A stretch of DNA of 5,148 nt from Pseudomonadota bacterium (GTDB lineage: Bacteria > Desulfobacterota > Desulfobacteria > Desulfobacterales > RPRI01): positions 1 through 5,148 of the forward strand of contig JAHJRK010000254.1 in assembly GCA_018830925.1 (NCBI GenBank), read 5' to 3'. Both the position numbers and the translations under genes were made by a program. Positions 1 to 5,148 of the stretch are shown here, one piece after another. Each line of letters starts with the position of its first letter. The first letter of the stretch is position 1. The notes below the pieces were generated by a model. The model saw only the letters and a program-made list of their open reading frames with translations. It ran no database searches and had not been told where the DNA came from.

Positions 1-2
1 AT

Positions 3-44
3 AAGGCTTTTATTGTCAGGGCATTACTGAAATTGGAGCAATAA
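3..44 (+). CDS. possible C-terminal tail of an upstream gene
   Basis: One forward frame is open from the window edge and ends in TAA at 42-44, giving the 13-residue tail KAFIVRALLKLEQ. It lies 9 bases before the terminator-like hairpin at 54-93, which is the arrangement expected of a gene end. The other two forward frames close earlier (TAA at 2-4, TGA at 28-30). No family can be recognised from so few residues, and the stretch could equally be non-coding. Confidence 0.2.
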   Translation, partial: KAFIVRALLKLEQ

Positions 45-53
45 TTCCTTCAG

Positions 54-95
54 AGAAAGGGTGAATTAAACACGATTTATATTCACCCTTTCTTT
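54..95 (+). terminator. Rho-independent terminator hairpin
   Basis: The arms AGAAAGGGTGAAT (54-66) and ATTCACCCTTTCT (81-93) are perfect reverse complements. The stem can continue with TAAA (67-70) against TTTA (76-79) across a single bulged T at 80, leaving the loop CACGA. Taking GGGTGAAT/ATTCACCC as the core stem, a short A-rich tract precedes it and TTTCTTT (89-95) follows it, as in an intrinsic terminator reading rightwards. It would end transcription arriving from the left and insulate the DUF3795 gene. The mirrored A-rich flank could give weaker function in the other direction. Confidence 0.6.
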
Positions 96-164
96 CCATA
101 ATTATCAACACCCAGACCTTTCAAAATCCTTTATTTGTAGGTGCTATACGTAACAAAAAGATGA

Positions 165-193
165 TTGCAACTTAAGCGTCTTAAGTTCATTAT
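165..193 (+). promoter_or_regulatory. candidate sigma-70 promoter of the DUF3795 gene
   Basis: TTGCAA (165-170) and CATTAT (188-193) each match four of six consensus bases and are separated by exactly 17 bases. Transcription would start near 200, giving a leader of about 30 bases before the ATG at 231. The hexamers alone are weak. The spacing, the upstream terminator and the inverted repeat filling the spacer make the site more believable. Confidence 0.4.
169..187 (+). promoter_or_regulatory. perfect inverted repeat, candidate operator
   Basis: AACTTAAG (169-176) and CTTAAGTT (180-187) are perfect 8-base arms around the 3-base centre CGT. CTTAAG is itself palindromic, so it also occurs twice in direct orientation 9 bases apart. 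The repeat overlaps the end of the proposed -35 element and fills the spacer up to the -10 element, a position where a dimeric regulator would block RNA polymerase. The regulator is not identifiable from this window. Confidence 0.45.
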
Positions 194-220
194 CTATCTG
201 TATTTCCTATTGATTTCAAG

Positions 221-227
221 GGAGGAG
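221..227 (+). promoter_or_regulatory. strong ribosome binding site that sets the DUF3795 start
   Basis: GGAGGAG lies three bases before the ATG at 231, or about 5-6 bases if the pairing core is taken as GGAGG. It is a near-ideal Shine-Dalgarno sequence. It favours the ATG at 231 over an in-frame TTG at 165, which would add 22 hydrophobic residues not expected in this family and would start inside the proposed promoter. Confidence 0.8.
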
Positions 228-230
228 AAA

Positions 231-557
231 ATGATTGCTTATTGCGGATTAAATTGTTTCAAATGCGATGCATATCTCGCAACGCAGCAAGATAGTGACA
301 GCAAGAGAGAAGAAACGGCGCAAAAATGGTCCAGATTATACCGGGTGGAAATTAAGCCTGAACAAATAAATTGTGACGGATGCAAATCAGACGGACGGAG
401 ATTCTTCCATTGTAATATGTGTGATATACGCCGATGTTGCATATCAAAAGAGGTGGATAATTGCGCGGTTTGCGAAGATTACATTTGCGAGACCCTGTCC
501 GGTTTTATCAAGCTGGCTCCGGAAGCGGGCAAAGCCCTTGAAAAACTCAGATCATAA
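231..557 (+). CDS. DUF3795 family cysteine-rich protein
   Basis: This is an intact 108-residue protein that opens with MIAYCGLNCFKC, the hallmark N-terminus of the DUF3795 family. Its biochemical function is not established. Twelve cysteines fall in clusters: C5-x3-C9-x2-C12, C48-x2-C51, C61-x2-C64, C69-C70, C78-x2-C81 and C86. The conserved blocks NCDGC (47-51), CDIRRC (64-69) and NCAVCEDYIC (77-86) follow in the usual order, and an ...LAPEAGKALEKLR tail closes the protein. The cysteine pairs suggest metal binding (zinc or an iron-sulphur cluster), which is inference. There is no signal peptide or membrane segment, so it is probably cytoplasmic. It appears to be a single-gene transcript, with its own promoter and Shine-Dalgarno sequence. 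Its stop overlaps the 3' end of the opposing SDR remnant by 11 bases. Confidence 0.88.
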   Translation: MIAYCGLNCFKCDAYLATQQDSDSKREETAQKWSRLYRVEIKPEQINCDGCKSDGRRFFHCNMCDIRRCCISKEVDNCAVCEDYICETLSGFIKLAPEAGKALEKLRS

Positions 558-879
558 CAGGAGGATTGCCAACCCCTGGATACACGGCATCCATTAAGGC
601 AATCATTATAGCCCATAATATTTCATCAGCAGATATTCCGAATCCCGCGCAGTTTATCACAACATCGATTTTGCATTCCTGATTTATTATCCGGCTGATT
701 GCATCATTTACCGAATCGTCATTGTTAACATCCATATTTAATGGCGTGAAGGAAAAGTTTCCGCTTGCAGCGGTGCGGCTTGCCCCGTAAACCGTGTGAC
801 CTTTTTCAAGAAGGTTTTTTGCCGAAGCTTTTCCTATGCCTGATGAAGCGCCTGTTATCAATATCCCCTTTTTTGCCAT
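547..879 (-). pseudogene. truncated short-chain dehydrogenase/reductase (SDR) remnant
   Basis: The 110-residue minus-strand frame begins as a classical SDR of the NAD(P)-dependent oxidoreductase superfamily. It has the cofactor-binding glycine motif TGASSGIG at residues 9-16, an acidic D50-V51 that normally contacts the adenine, and NCAGFG at 76-81 (the NNAG motif). Family members run about 250-280 residues and carry a catalytic Ser and YxxxK in the second half. Here recognisable similarity stops after about residue 84, and the last 25 or so residues do not resemble an SDR. No YxxxK continuation is visible on the minus strand in 1-546, so this is a loss of the 3' half rather than a simple frameshift. 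The start is well supported: AAAGGA (plus coordinates 886-891) lies six bases before the ATG, with a promoter upstream. The fragment may still be transcribed, but it cannot be an active dehydrogenase. Confidence 0.75.
564..604. repeat. imperfect stem-loop at the 3' end of the truncated SDR
   Basis: GATTGCC (564-570) pairs with GGCAATC (598-604). Inside that, TGGAT (577-581) pairs with ATCCA (589-593) around the loop ACACGGC. The two stems are separated by an asymmetric internal loop, AACCCC against TTAA. There is no T-run on either strand beside it, so it is not a standard intrinsic terminator. It could still help end both convergent transcripts or protect a 3' end. It lies entirely in the part of the SDR frame that no longer resembles an SDR. 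Confidence 0.4.
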
Positions 880-885
880 TTTTTA

Positions 886-891
886 TCCTTT
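886..891 (-). promoter_or_regulatory. ribosome binding site of the SDR remnant
   Basis: On the minus strand AAAGGA precedes the ATG (879-877) by six bases. This is good Shine-Dalgarno spacing and fixes the start at MAKKGILITG, the usual short lead into the SDR glycine motif. The translation signals of the damaged gene are therefore intact. Confidence 0.6.
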
Positions 892-950
892 CAGTTAATA
901 AAAATATCAGATATGTATATTTATACTACAGTAGCTTCGGACTTTTTTAG

Positions 951-956
951 TATAAT
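951..956 (+). promoter_or_regulatory. possible rightward -10 element for recB
   Basis: TATAAT on the plus strand is a perfect -10 consensus about 110 bases before recB. However, no sequence 16-18 bases upstream resembles a -35 element and there is no extended -10 TG. If used, it would share the palindrome at 954-969 with the divergent SDR promoter. A second weak option is TTGATG (984-989) with TAAAAT (1005-1010) at a short 15-base spacing. Neither is compelling, so the recB promoter remains unassigned. Confidence 0.2.
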
Positions 957-980
957 AGTTTCAACTATTTTATTTTACAA
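952..980 (-). promoter_or_regulatory. candidate sigma-70 promoter of the SDR remnant
   Basis: Read on the minus strand, TTGTAA (plus 975-980) and TATTAT (plus 952-957) are separated by 17 bases. They match four and five of the six consensus bases. Transcription would start near 945 and leave a leader of about 65 bases before the ATG at 879. The palindrome at 954-969 overlaps the -10 element and spacer, so the promoter looks repressible. Confidence 0.4.
954..969. promoter_or_regulatory. palindromic candidate operator
   Basis: AATAGTT (954-960) and AACTATT (963-969) are perfect 7-base arms around TC. Size and symmetry suit a dimeric winged-helix repressor such as a MarR-type protein, but this is inference and no regulator gene is visible here. 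It overlaps the minus-strand -10 element and also the rightward TATAAT, so binding could affect both the SDR remnant and recB. Confidence 0.4.
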
Positions 981-1029
981 TAATTGATGGAATTACTAAA
1001 AGTCTAAAATCATGTCAATCCAGTGAAAA

Positions 1030-1053
1030 TTGGCCGCGGCGGGCCTGCGGCAA
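1030..1053 (+). promoter_or_regulatory. GC-rich hairpin just before the recB ribosome binding site
   Basis: TTG (1030-1032) and CCGC (1034-1037), with one bulged G, pair with GCGG (1047-1050) and CAA (1051-1053), leaving a 9-base loop. The block is conspicuously GC-rich in an otherwise AT-rich leader, and its 3' arm ends three bases before the AGGAA Shine-Dalgarno sequence. Such a stem could limit or position ribosome loading on recB; the role is inferred. Confidence 0.35.
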
Positions 1054-1055
1054 CC

Positions 1056-1060
1056 AGGAA
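1056..1060 (+). promoter_or_regulatory. ribosome binding site for the GTG start of recB
   Basis: AGGAA lies eight bases before the GTG at 1069, at normal spacing. It supports GTG initiation, which is needed because the next in-frame ATG comes only at residue 267, long after the Walker A motif. Confidence 0.6.
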
Positions 1061-1068
1061 TCTAAAAC

Positions 1069-4000
1069 GTGAAAGAGTTTGATCTCGCAAATGCCCCGCT
1101 GTACGGCGCCAACCTGATTGAGGCGGGGGCCGGGACCGGCAAAACCTACGCGATAGAAAGCCTCTTCTTAAGGCTGATAATCGAAAACAAGCTTACCGTA
1201 GACCAGATCCTTGTCGTAACCTTCACAAAGGCCGCAACCGAAGAATTAAAAGAAAGAATCAGAAACAAGCTTATAAAAGCAAAAGATACTTTTGCGTATG
1301 GGACTAAAAGCGACACCCTGATTGATTCCCTTTATGAAAAATATGACGATCATGCTCTTGCCTCCGAACTGATAAAGAAAGCTCTCACCGATTTCAATGA
1401 AGCCGCCATTTTCACAATCCATGGTTTCTGCGCAAGGATTCTTTCCGAATATTCTTTTGAAACTGGAATCCTTTTTGATACAGAGCTTGTGACGGATCAG
1501 ACGGACTTGACGCGGGAAGTTGCCGAAGACTTCTGGCGTATCAGTTTATATGAAGCGGAATCTGAATTTATCAGCTATTCGATAAAAAAGCTTAAAGGGC
1601 CGGAATTCTTTTTAAAACTTCTCTCAAAGCAGGTATCATCGTGCAAAAATATAATTCCAATAATTGAAAAACCCGGATTTGAAAACCCTCTTTGTGATTA
1701 CCGCAATCTTATTCAAGATATAAGAAACATATGGGCTGTTTCAAAAAATCAGATTTCAGATCTGCTGCATGATCCTGCGTTAAAGGGGAACATATATGGA
1801 AAAACAGAGGCATCAGATAAAGGGATATCGCAAAGAGAGATAAAGATATCAGCCTTATTTTCCGGTATGGAGAGGTTTCTGAATGAGAGATCAGTCGGTT
1901 TTCCATTATTTGAAAAATTCGAGTATTTTACCGCTGAAAAAATAAATAAATCCGTAAAAGCAAAGCAAAAAGCTCCGTTTCATCCATTCTTTGATATATG
2001 TGACGAACTTGCAGAAAAGAGTAAAGAGCTAACGGCGGAATTTGAAAGACATATCCTTTATCTTAAAAGGGAATTCATAAGATATGAGGAGACGGAACTC
2101 GATAAACGCAAAAAAGAGAGGAATATTCAATATTATGAAGATCTTCTGACAAAAGTCAGGGATGCCCTTGTAAATGGCAGCAGCAACAATGACCTTGCTT
2201 TCCGGATAAGGCAGAAATACCGGGCGGCTCTTATTGACGAGTTTCAGGATACCGATCCTGTCCAGTATGAAATATTTTCAAATCTCTTTGACTCAAAAGA
2301 AAGCGTCCTTTTTATTATCGGAGATCCGAAGCAGGCCATATACAGTTTCAGGGGAGCCGATATTTTCTCATACATGAAAGCCGCCGCAAAGGCAGGTTCA
2401 AAGAACACCCTTACGGAGAACTGGCGATCTGATGCCGGCCTTGTGGATGCCGTGAATGCGATATTCTCCTTCGTAAAAAAACCGTTTGTATTCGACGAGA
2501 TTGCTTTCATAAACGGAGTTTCCGGGCATAAAGAAGACCGGATTGTCCAGCCTATACCCAACGCGCCATTGACTCTGTGGCATATGTTTTCGGATATATA
2601 TACGGAAAACAACAAACCGATACCAAGAAAAGAGGCAGAGAAGATAATTTCGGAGTCTGTTGCATCTGAAGTTTTACGCCTGACAAAATCATCAGGGAAT
2701 AAGGAAGCAAAAGAGAGTGTCAGGGAAGGGGATATAGCAATTCTTGTGAGGACAAATGATCAGGCTCAGACAGTAAAGGAGTCCCTGCTAAGGAGAAAAA
2801 TCCCTTCCGTCATATACAGCCATGAAAATGTCTTTGAATCCGGCGAAGCAATGGAACTGGAAAGGCTGCTCGCGGCATTTTCAGACCCGTCAAACGTAAA
2901 AAGTATCAGGTCGGCTCTTGTAACCGATATCATGGGTGTTTCGGGTGAGGAGCTGGATCATACCGGTCAGGACCCTCTTTTGTGGGACAAGCGTCAGGCC
3001 GTTTTTATTGAGTGCAACCATATCTGGAACAAGTACGGATTTATAAAAATGTTCCGCCATTTTATGAAAAAGGAGAAGGTCAGGGAGCGGCTTGTACGGT
3101 TTCATGACGGGGAGAGACGCGTAACAAACCTGCTCCATCTTTCCGAAATTCTTCACAATGTATCGATCGGAAAAACCCTTGGAATTACAGGACTTTTAAG
3201 GTGGTTTTCCGGACAAAGGGATGTTTCGGGGGAAAGGCTGGAAGAGCATCTTCTTCGGCTTGAGAGCGATGACGAGGCCGTTAAAATAGTCACGATACAT
3301 AAAAGCAAGGGGCTTGAATTTCCGGTTGTTTTTTGTCCTTTCAACTGGGGAGGATCTGCGGTCAGGGGAGATGAAATTCTGTTTCATGATGAAGGGGAAG
3401 AAAAAAATCCGGTTCTGGATCTCGGCAGGAATGAAAGAAGCATCCTGTCGGCCGGAAAGGAGCTTCTTTCAGAGAACATAAGACTTTTATATGTCTCCTT
3501 AACAAGGGCAAAAAACAGATGTTATCTTGTATGGGGGAGGATAAATTCCGCGGAAACATCGGCTATGGCATATCTCTTTCATTACGCCCGCAACAACGAA
3601 TATTCCGGAGATAAAGATATTGTAACGTCATTGAAAGATTATTTGACCGGTAAAAAGGACGCGGACCTGATTGATGATTTGAATGATCTTGTAAAAAATG
3701 GAGAAGGCGCTGTTGCGCTTTCGGTTCTTCCTCTCCCCTTCAACGGAACATTCGATATTTCAGCGGAGGGCGCAGAGCAGCTTTTTTGCAGGGATTTTAC
3801 AGGAAAGATAGATGATACCTTCAGGATATCAAGCTATTCATCCCTTACGGTAAGGAGTTCTGAAACCCTTGATATAAAGGATGTTGATGCCGGATCGAGG
3901 GAAAGCTTCAGAGACGCGAGAGATGTGCGGGAATATTCAGATAAGCCGGACATCTTTTCTTTTCCGAAGGGAGCAAGGCCGGGGACCTTTTTTCACGATC

Positions 4001-4698
4001 TGTTTGAAAATATGGATTATTCGGATCGGGAAACGGTTTCCAGGGAAAAGTTTGTTGCCGGCAAACTGGCGGAATATGGTTTTGGAGAAATCTGGAAAGC
4101 TCCTGTCTGCGACACGATAAATAAAGTTCTTGGAGCTTTGCTTGATGCTAAGGAGATTACTCTGAAATTATCAGAGATCGATATGAAAAACAGGGTCAAT
4201 GAAATGGAGTTTTATTTTCCGCTGAAAATGATAACTCCGCATACAATTAAAAAAATCTTTCATGACTATGGGAGAGTTAAGGTAAGCGGCGATTATCAGG
4301 GCTGGATTGATAACCTTCTTTTCGCGCCGGCAAAGGGTTTCATGAAAGGTTATATTGACATGGTCTTTCATCATGAGGAAAGGTTTTTTCTTGTCGACTG
4401 GAAATCGAATTATCTTGGAAGCAGCATGGAAAATTACGGCAAGGCCTCTCTTTATGAGACAATGGAAAAGGAATCGTATATACTTCAGTACCATTTGTAT
4501 GTGCTTGCGCTTCATCAGTATCTGCGGTTGAAAAATAAGGGTTATAATTACAAGGATTCTTTCGGGGGAATATTCTATATATTCATACGGGGTGTCGATG
4601 ATTCAAAGTCCCCCGGCTCCGGCATATACTATGATCTGCCTGATATCGCTTTGATTAAACGGCTTGGTGAGGTGCTTATACCAGGGTATGAAGCGTGA
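1069..4698 (+). CDS. recB: RecB, helicase-nuclease subunit of exodeoxyribonuclease V (RecBCD)
   Basis: This is a complete 1209-residue RecB, close to the roughly 1180 residues of the E. coli protein. In RecBCD it is the 3'-5' motor and the only nuclease, unwinding and resecting double-strand ends and loading RecA. All UvrD-like (SF1A) motifs are present: Walker A EAGAGTGKT (18-26), motif Ia VVTFTKAATEEL (49-60), TIHGFC (116-121), motif II LIDEFQDTDP (388-397), motif III IIGDPKQAIYSFRGAD (416-431), motif IV NWRSD (451-455), motif V VTIHKSKGLEFP (741-752) and motif VI LLYVSLTRAK (806-815). The C-terminal nuclease domain keeps GTFFH (H976), the E1045/E1047 region, GYIDMVF (D1097), VDWKSN (D1110, K1112) and the QY motif (Q1140-Y1141), so it should be active. 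It starts at GTG with AGGAA upstream, and the N-terminus aligns with the family. The 3' end overlaps the recD frame. No recC lies upstream in the window. Confidence 0.95.
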   Translation: MKEFDLANAPLYGANLIEAGAGTGKTYAIESLFLRLIIENKLTVDQILVVTFTKAATEELKERIRNKLIKAKDTFAYGTKSDTLIDSLYEKYDDHALASELIKKALTDFNEAAIFTIHGFCARILSEYSFETGILFDTELVTDQTDLTREVAEDFWRISLYEAESEFISYSIKKLKGPEFFLKLLSKQVSSCKNIIPIIEKPGFENPLCDYRNLIQDIRNIWAVSKNQISDLLHDPALKGNIYGKTEASDKGISQREIKISALFSGMERFLNERSVGFPLFEKFEYFTAEKINKSVKAKQKAPFHPFFDICDELAEKSKELTAEFERHILYLKREFIRYEETELDKRKKERNIQYYEDLLTKVRDALVNGSSNNDLAFRIRQKYRAALIDEFQDTDPVQYEIFSNLFDSKESVLFIIGDPKQAIYSFRGADIFSYMKAAAKAGSKNTLTENWRSDAGLVDAVNAIFSFVKKPFVFDEIAFINGVSGHKEDRIVQPIPNAPLTLWHMFSDIYTENNKPIPRKEAEKIISESVASEVLRLTKSSGNKEAKESVREGDIAILVRTNDQAQTVKESLLRRKIPSVIYSHENVFESGEAMELERLLAAFSDPSNVKSIRSALVTDIMGVSGEELDHTGQDPLLWDKRQAVFIECNHIWNKYGFIKMFRHFMKKEKVRERLVRFHDGERRVTNLLHLSEILHNVSIGKTLGITGLLRWFSGQRDVSGERLEEHLLRLESDDEAVKIVTIHKSKGLEFPVVFCPFNWGGSAVRGDEILFHDEGEEKNPVLDLGRNERSILSAGKELLSENIRLLYVSLTRAKNRCYLVWGRINSAETSAMAYLFHYARNNEYSGDKDIVTSLKDYLTGKKDADLIDDLNDLVKNGEGAVALSVLPLPFNGTFDISAEGAEQLFCRDFTGKIDDTFRISSYSSLTVRSSETLDIKDVDAGSRESFRDARDVREYSDKPDIFSFPKGARPGTFFHDLFENMDYSDRETVSREKFVAGKLAEYGFGEIWKAPVCDTINKVLGALLDAKEITLKLSEIDMKNRVNEMEFYFPLKMITPHTIKKIFHDYGRVKVSGDYQGWIDNLLFAPAKGFMKGYIDMVFHHEERFFLVDWKSNYLGSSMENYGKASLYETMEKESYILQYHLYVLALHQYLRLKNKGYNYKDSFGGIFYIFIRGVDDSKSPGSGIYYDLPDIALIKRLGEVLIPGYEA

Positions 4699-5148
4699 AG
4701 TATCAGATATCAGGGAACTGGGGCAGGGGGAAAGGGACAAGGATAAAAGAAACAAACCAGAAACCAGAAATCAATTTTATAAGCTATACATGAACAATAG
4801 CAACATAACATACTCATATAATAATAGCATATTAACATATATCGATCTTCATTTCGGGCGCTTTATAAACAGACTTGCAGGGAGCAACGACCCGGATATT
4901 TTCCTAGCCGCAGCCCTTGTCAGCAACGCGGCAGGAAATGGTGATGTATGCCTTGACCTTGAATTATTTGCCCGAAAAGCGATTTCTGAAGAAGGTGAGA
5001 ACAAGAAGACTGTTGCATGCCCGCCTCTTGATCTCTGGCTTGAAAAACTTGGCAGGGCGCAGGTTGTGGGCAGACCGGGCGATTACCGGCCATTGATACT
5101 TGACGGGAAAAACAGGCTCTATCTTTACAGGTACTGGAATTATGAAAA
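4688..5148 (+). CDS. recD: RecD, helicase subunit of exodeoxyribonuclease V, N-terminal part
   Basis: An open frame runs off the right edge (153 codons). Residues from about 50 onward match the RecD N-terminal domain: YIDLHFGRFI, then FLAAALVSNAAGNGDVCLDL (72-91), a PPLDLWLEKLG block and RPLILDGKNRLYLYRYW (134-150). This domain contacts RecB, and the 5'-3' SF1B ATPase motifs should follow beyond the window. The start is uncertain. ATG 4688 overlaps recB by 11 bases and would couple translation, with only a distant GAGGTG (4668-4673) as Shine-Dalgarno. ATG 4790 (residue 35) gives the family's usual N-terminal length and sits in AT-rich sequence, but lacks a clear Shine-Dalgarno. The 34 extra residues are highly charged and encoded by purine-rich, repeat-bearing DNA, which makes 4790 a serious alternative. 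Confidence 0.85.
   Translation, partial: MKREVSDIRELGQGERDKDKRNKPETRNQFYKLYMNNSNITYSYNNSILTYIDLHFGRFINRLAGSNDPDIFLAAALVSNAAGNGDVCLDLELFARKAISEEGENKKTVACPPLDLWLEKLGRAQVVGRPGDYRPLILDGKNRLYLYRYWNYE
4701..4714 (+). repeat. short tandem repeat after the recB stop
   Basis: TATCAGA (4701-4707) is followed directly by TATCAGG (4708-4714), two 7-base units differing in one base. It begins three bases after the recB stop codon. Short duplications of this kind are commoner in spacer DNA than in conserved coding sequence. Confidence 0.4.
4754..4770 (+). repeat. AAACCAG tandem repeat
   Basis: AAACCAG occurs twice in tandem (4754-4760 and 4761-4767), followed by a third partial unit AAA. It lies in a purine-rich stretch (about 4710-4770) between the recB stop and the second possible recD start. 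Read as protein it gives part of a charged segment with no resemblance to RecD. Confidence 0.45.

Larger units (their letters stand above)
940..1004. repeat. nested inverted repeat enclosing the palindrome
   Basis: GACTTTTTTAGTA (940-952) and TACTAAAAGTC (994-1004) are inverted copies differing only by two extra T residues in the left arm. They enclose about 41 bases that include the 16-base palindrome at 954-969. The whole segment is very AT-rich. It may be a looping regulatory pair, a small non-autonomous repeat, or chance in AT-rich sequence. Confidence 0.3.

Noticed and set aside
165..230. Upstream TTG start that would give the DUF3795 protein a 22-residue hydrophobic leader resembling a signal sequence
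   Set aside because: It has no good ribosome binding site, overlaps the proposed promoter, and the family N-terminus begins at the ATG at 231, which has GGAGGAG before it.
243..266. CX3CX2C spacing in the DUF3795 protein, identical to the radical SAM cluster motif
   Set aside because: The protein is only 108 residues and shows no TIM-barrel or SAM-binding motifs. The spacing belongs to the DUF3795 N-terminal signature.
564..604. Integron attC-like recombination site
   Set aside because: The stem-loop lacks the GTTRRRY / RYYYAAC core sites at its ends, and no integrase or cassette array is visible.
765..950. Plus-strand 61-codon open frame opposite the SDR start
   Set aside because: It is antisense to the clear SDR Rossmann motifs and runs through the AT-rich divergent promoter region. 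No ribosome binding site or family resemblance supports it.
2244..2615. Minus-strand open frame of 123 codons inside recB
   Set aside because: It lies wholly antisense to the conserved helicase motifs II-IV of RecB and has no recognisable family features. It is a shadow of the real gene, as are the other antisense frames across 1709-4515.
4817..4822. TATAAT inside the recD start region as an internal promoter
   Set aside because: No -35-like hexamer lies 16-18 bases upstream, and the surrounding AT-rich codons explain the match.
1..5148. CRISPR array, tRNA, rRNA, insertion sequence or novel defence system
   Set aside because: No spaced direct repeats, cloverleaf-like sequence, transposase or defence-type domain was seen. 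The helicase-nuclease is a standard RecB by its full motif set.

Overview
The window looks like the chromosome of a Gram-negative bacterium of moderate GC, with AT-rich intergenic stretches. It is dominated by the start of a RecBCD-type recombination locus. The RecB protein, the tandem recB-recD order and the intact DUF3795 protein would suit a Desulfobacterota (deltaproteobacterial) or related anaerobe. That assignment is inference; there is no rRNA or other marker here to fix taxonomy.

Layout. Bases 1-100 may hold the tail of an upstream gene, followed by a convincing hairpin terminator. Bases 100-230 carry a plausible promoter whose -35/-10 spacer is occupied by a perfect inverted repeat, then a strong Shine-Dalgarno sequence. 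Bases 231-557 encode an intact 108-residue cysteine-rich DUF3795 protein. On the opposite strand (879 down to 547) is a short-chain dehydrogenase/reductase remnant: the NAD(P)-binding half is clear, the catalytic half is absent, and the truncated end overlaps the DUF3795 stop codon. An imperfect stem-loop lies in the truncated tail. Bases 880-1068 form a divergent intergenic region with a minus-strand promoter, a short palindrome overlapping it, a larger nested inverted repeat, and a GC-rich hairpin just before the recB ribosome binding site.

Bases 1069-4698 encode a full-length RecB (1209 residues, GTG start) with all UvrD-like helicase motifs and the C-terminal nuclease motif residues. From 4688 the frame opens into the N-terminal domain of RecD, which runs off the window before its ATPase motifs. 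RecB and RecD would work together with RecC as the RecBCD helicase-nuclease that processes double-strand ends. No recC is present in the 1068 bases upstream of recB.

I do not see a new defence system, mobile element, CRISPR array or RNA gene. The most interesting points are the promoter-embedded palindromes, the truncated SDR with its junction hairpin, the missing adjacent recC, and the uncertain recD start over a purine-rich, repeat-bearing stretch.
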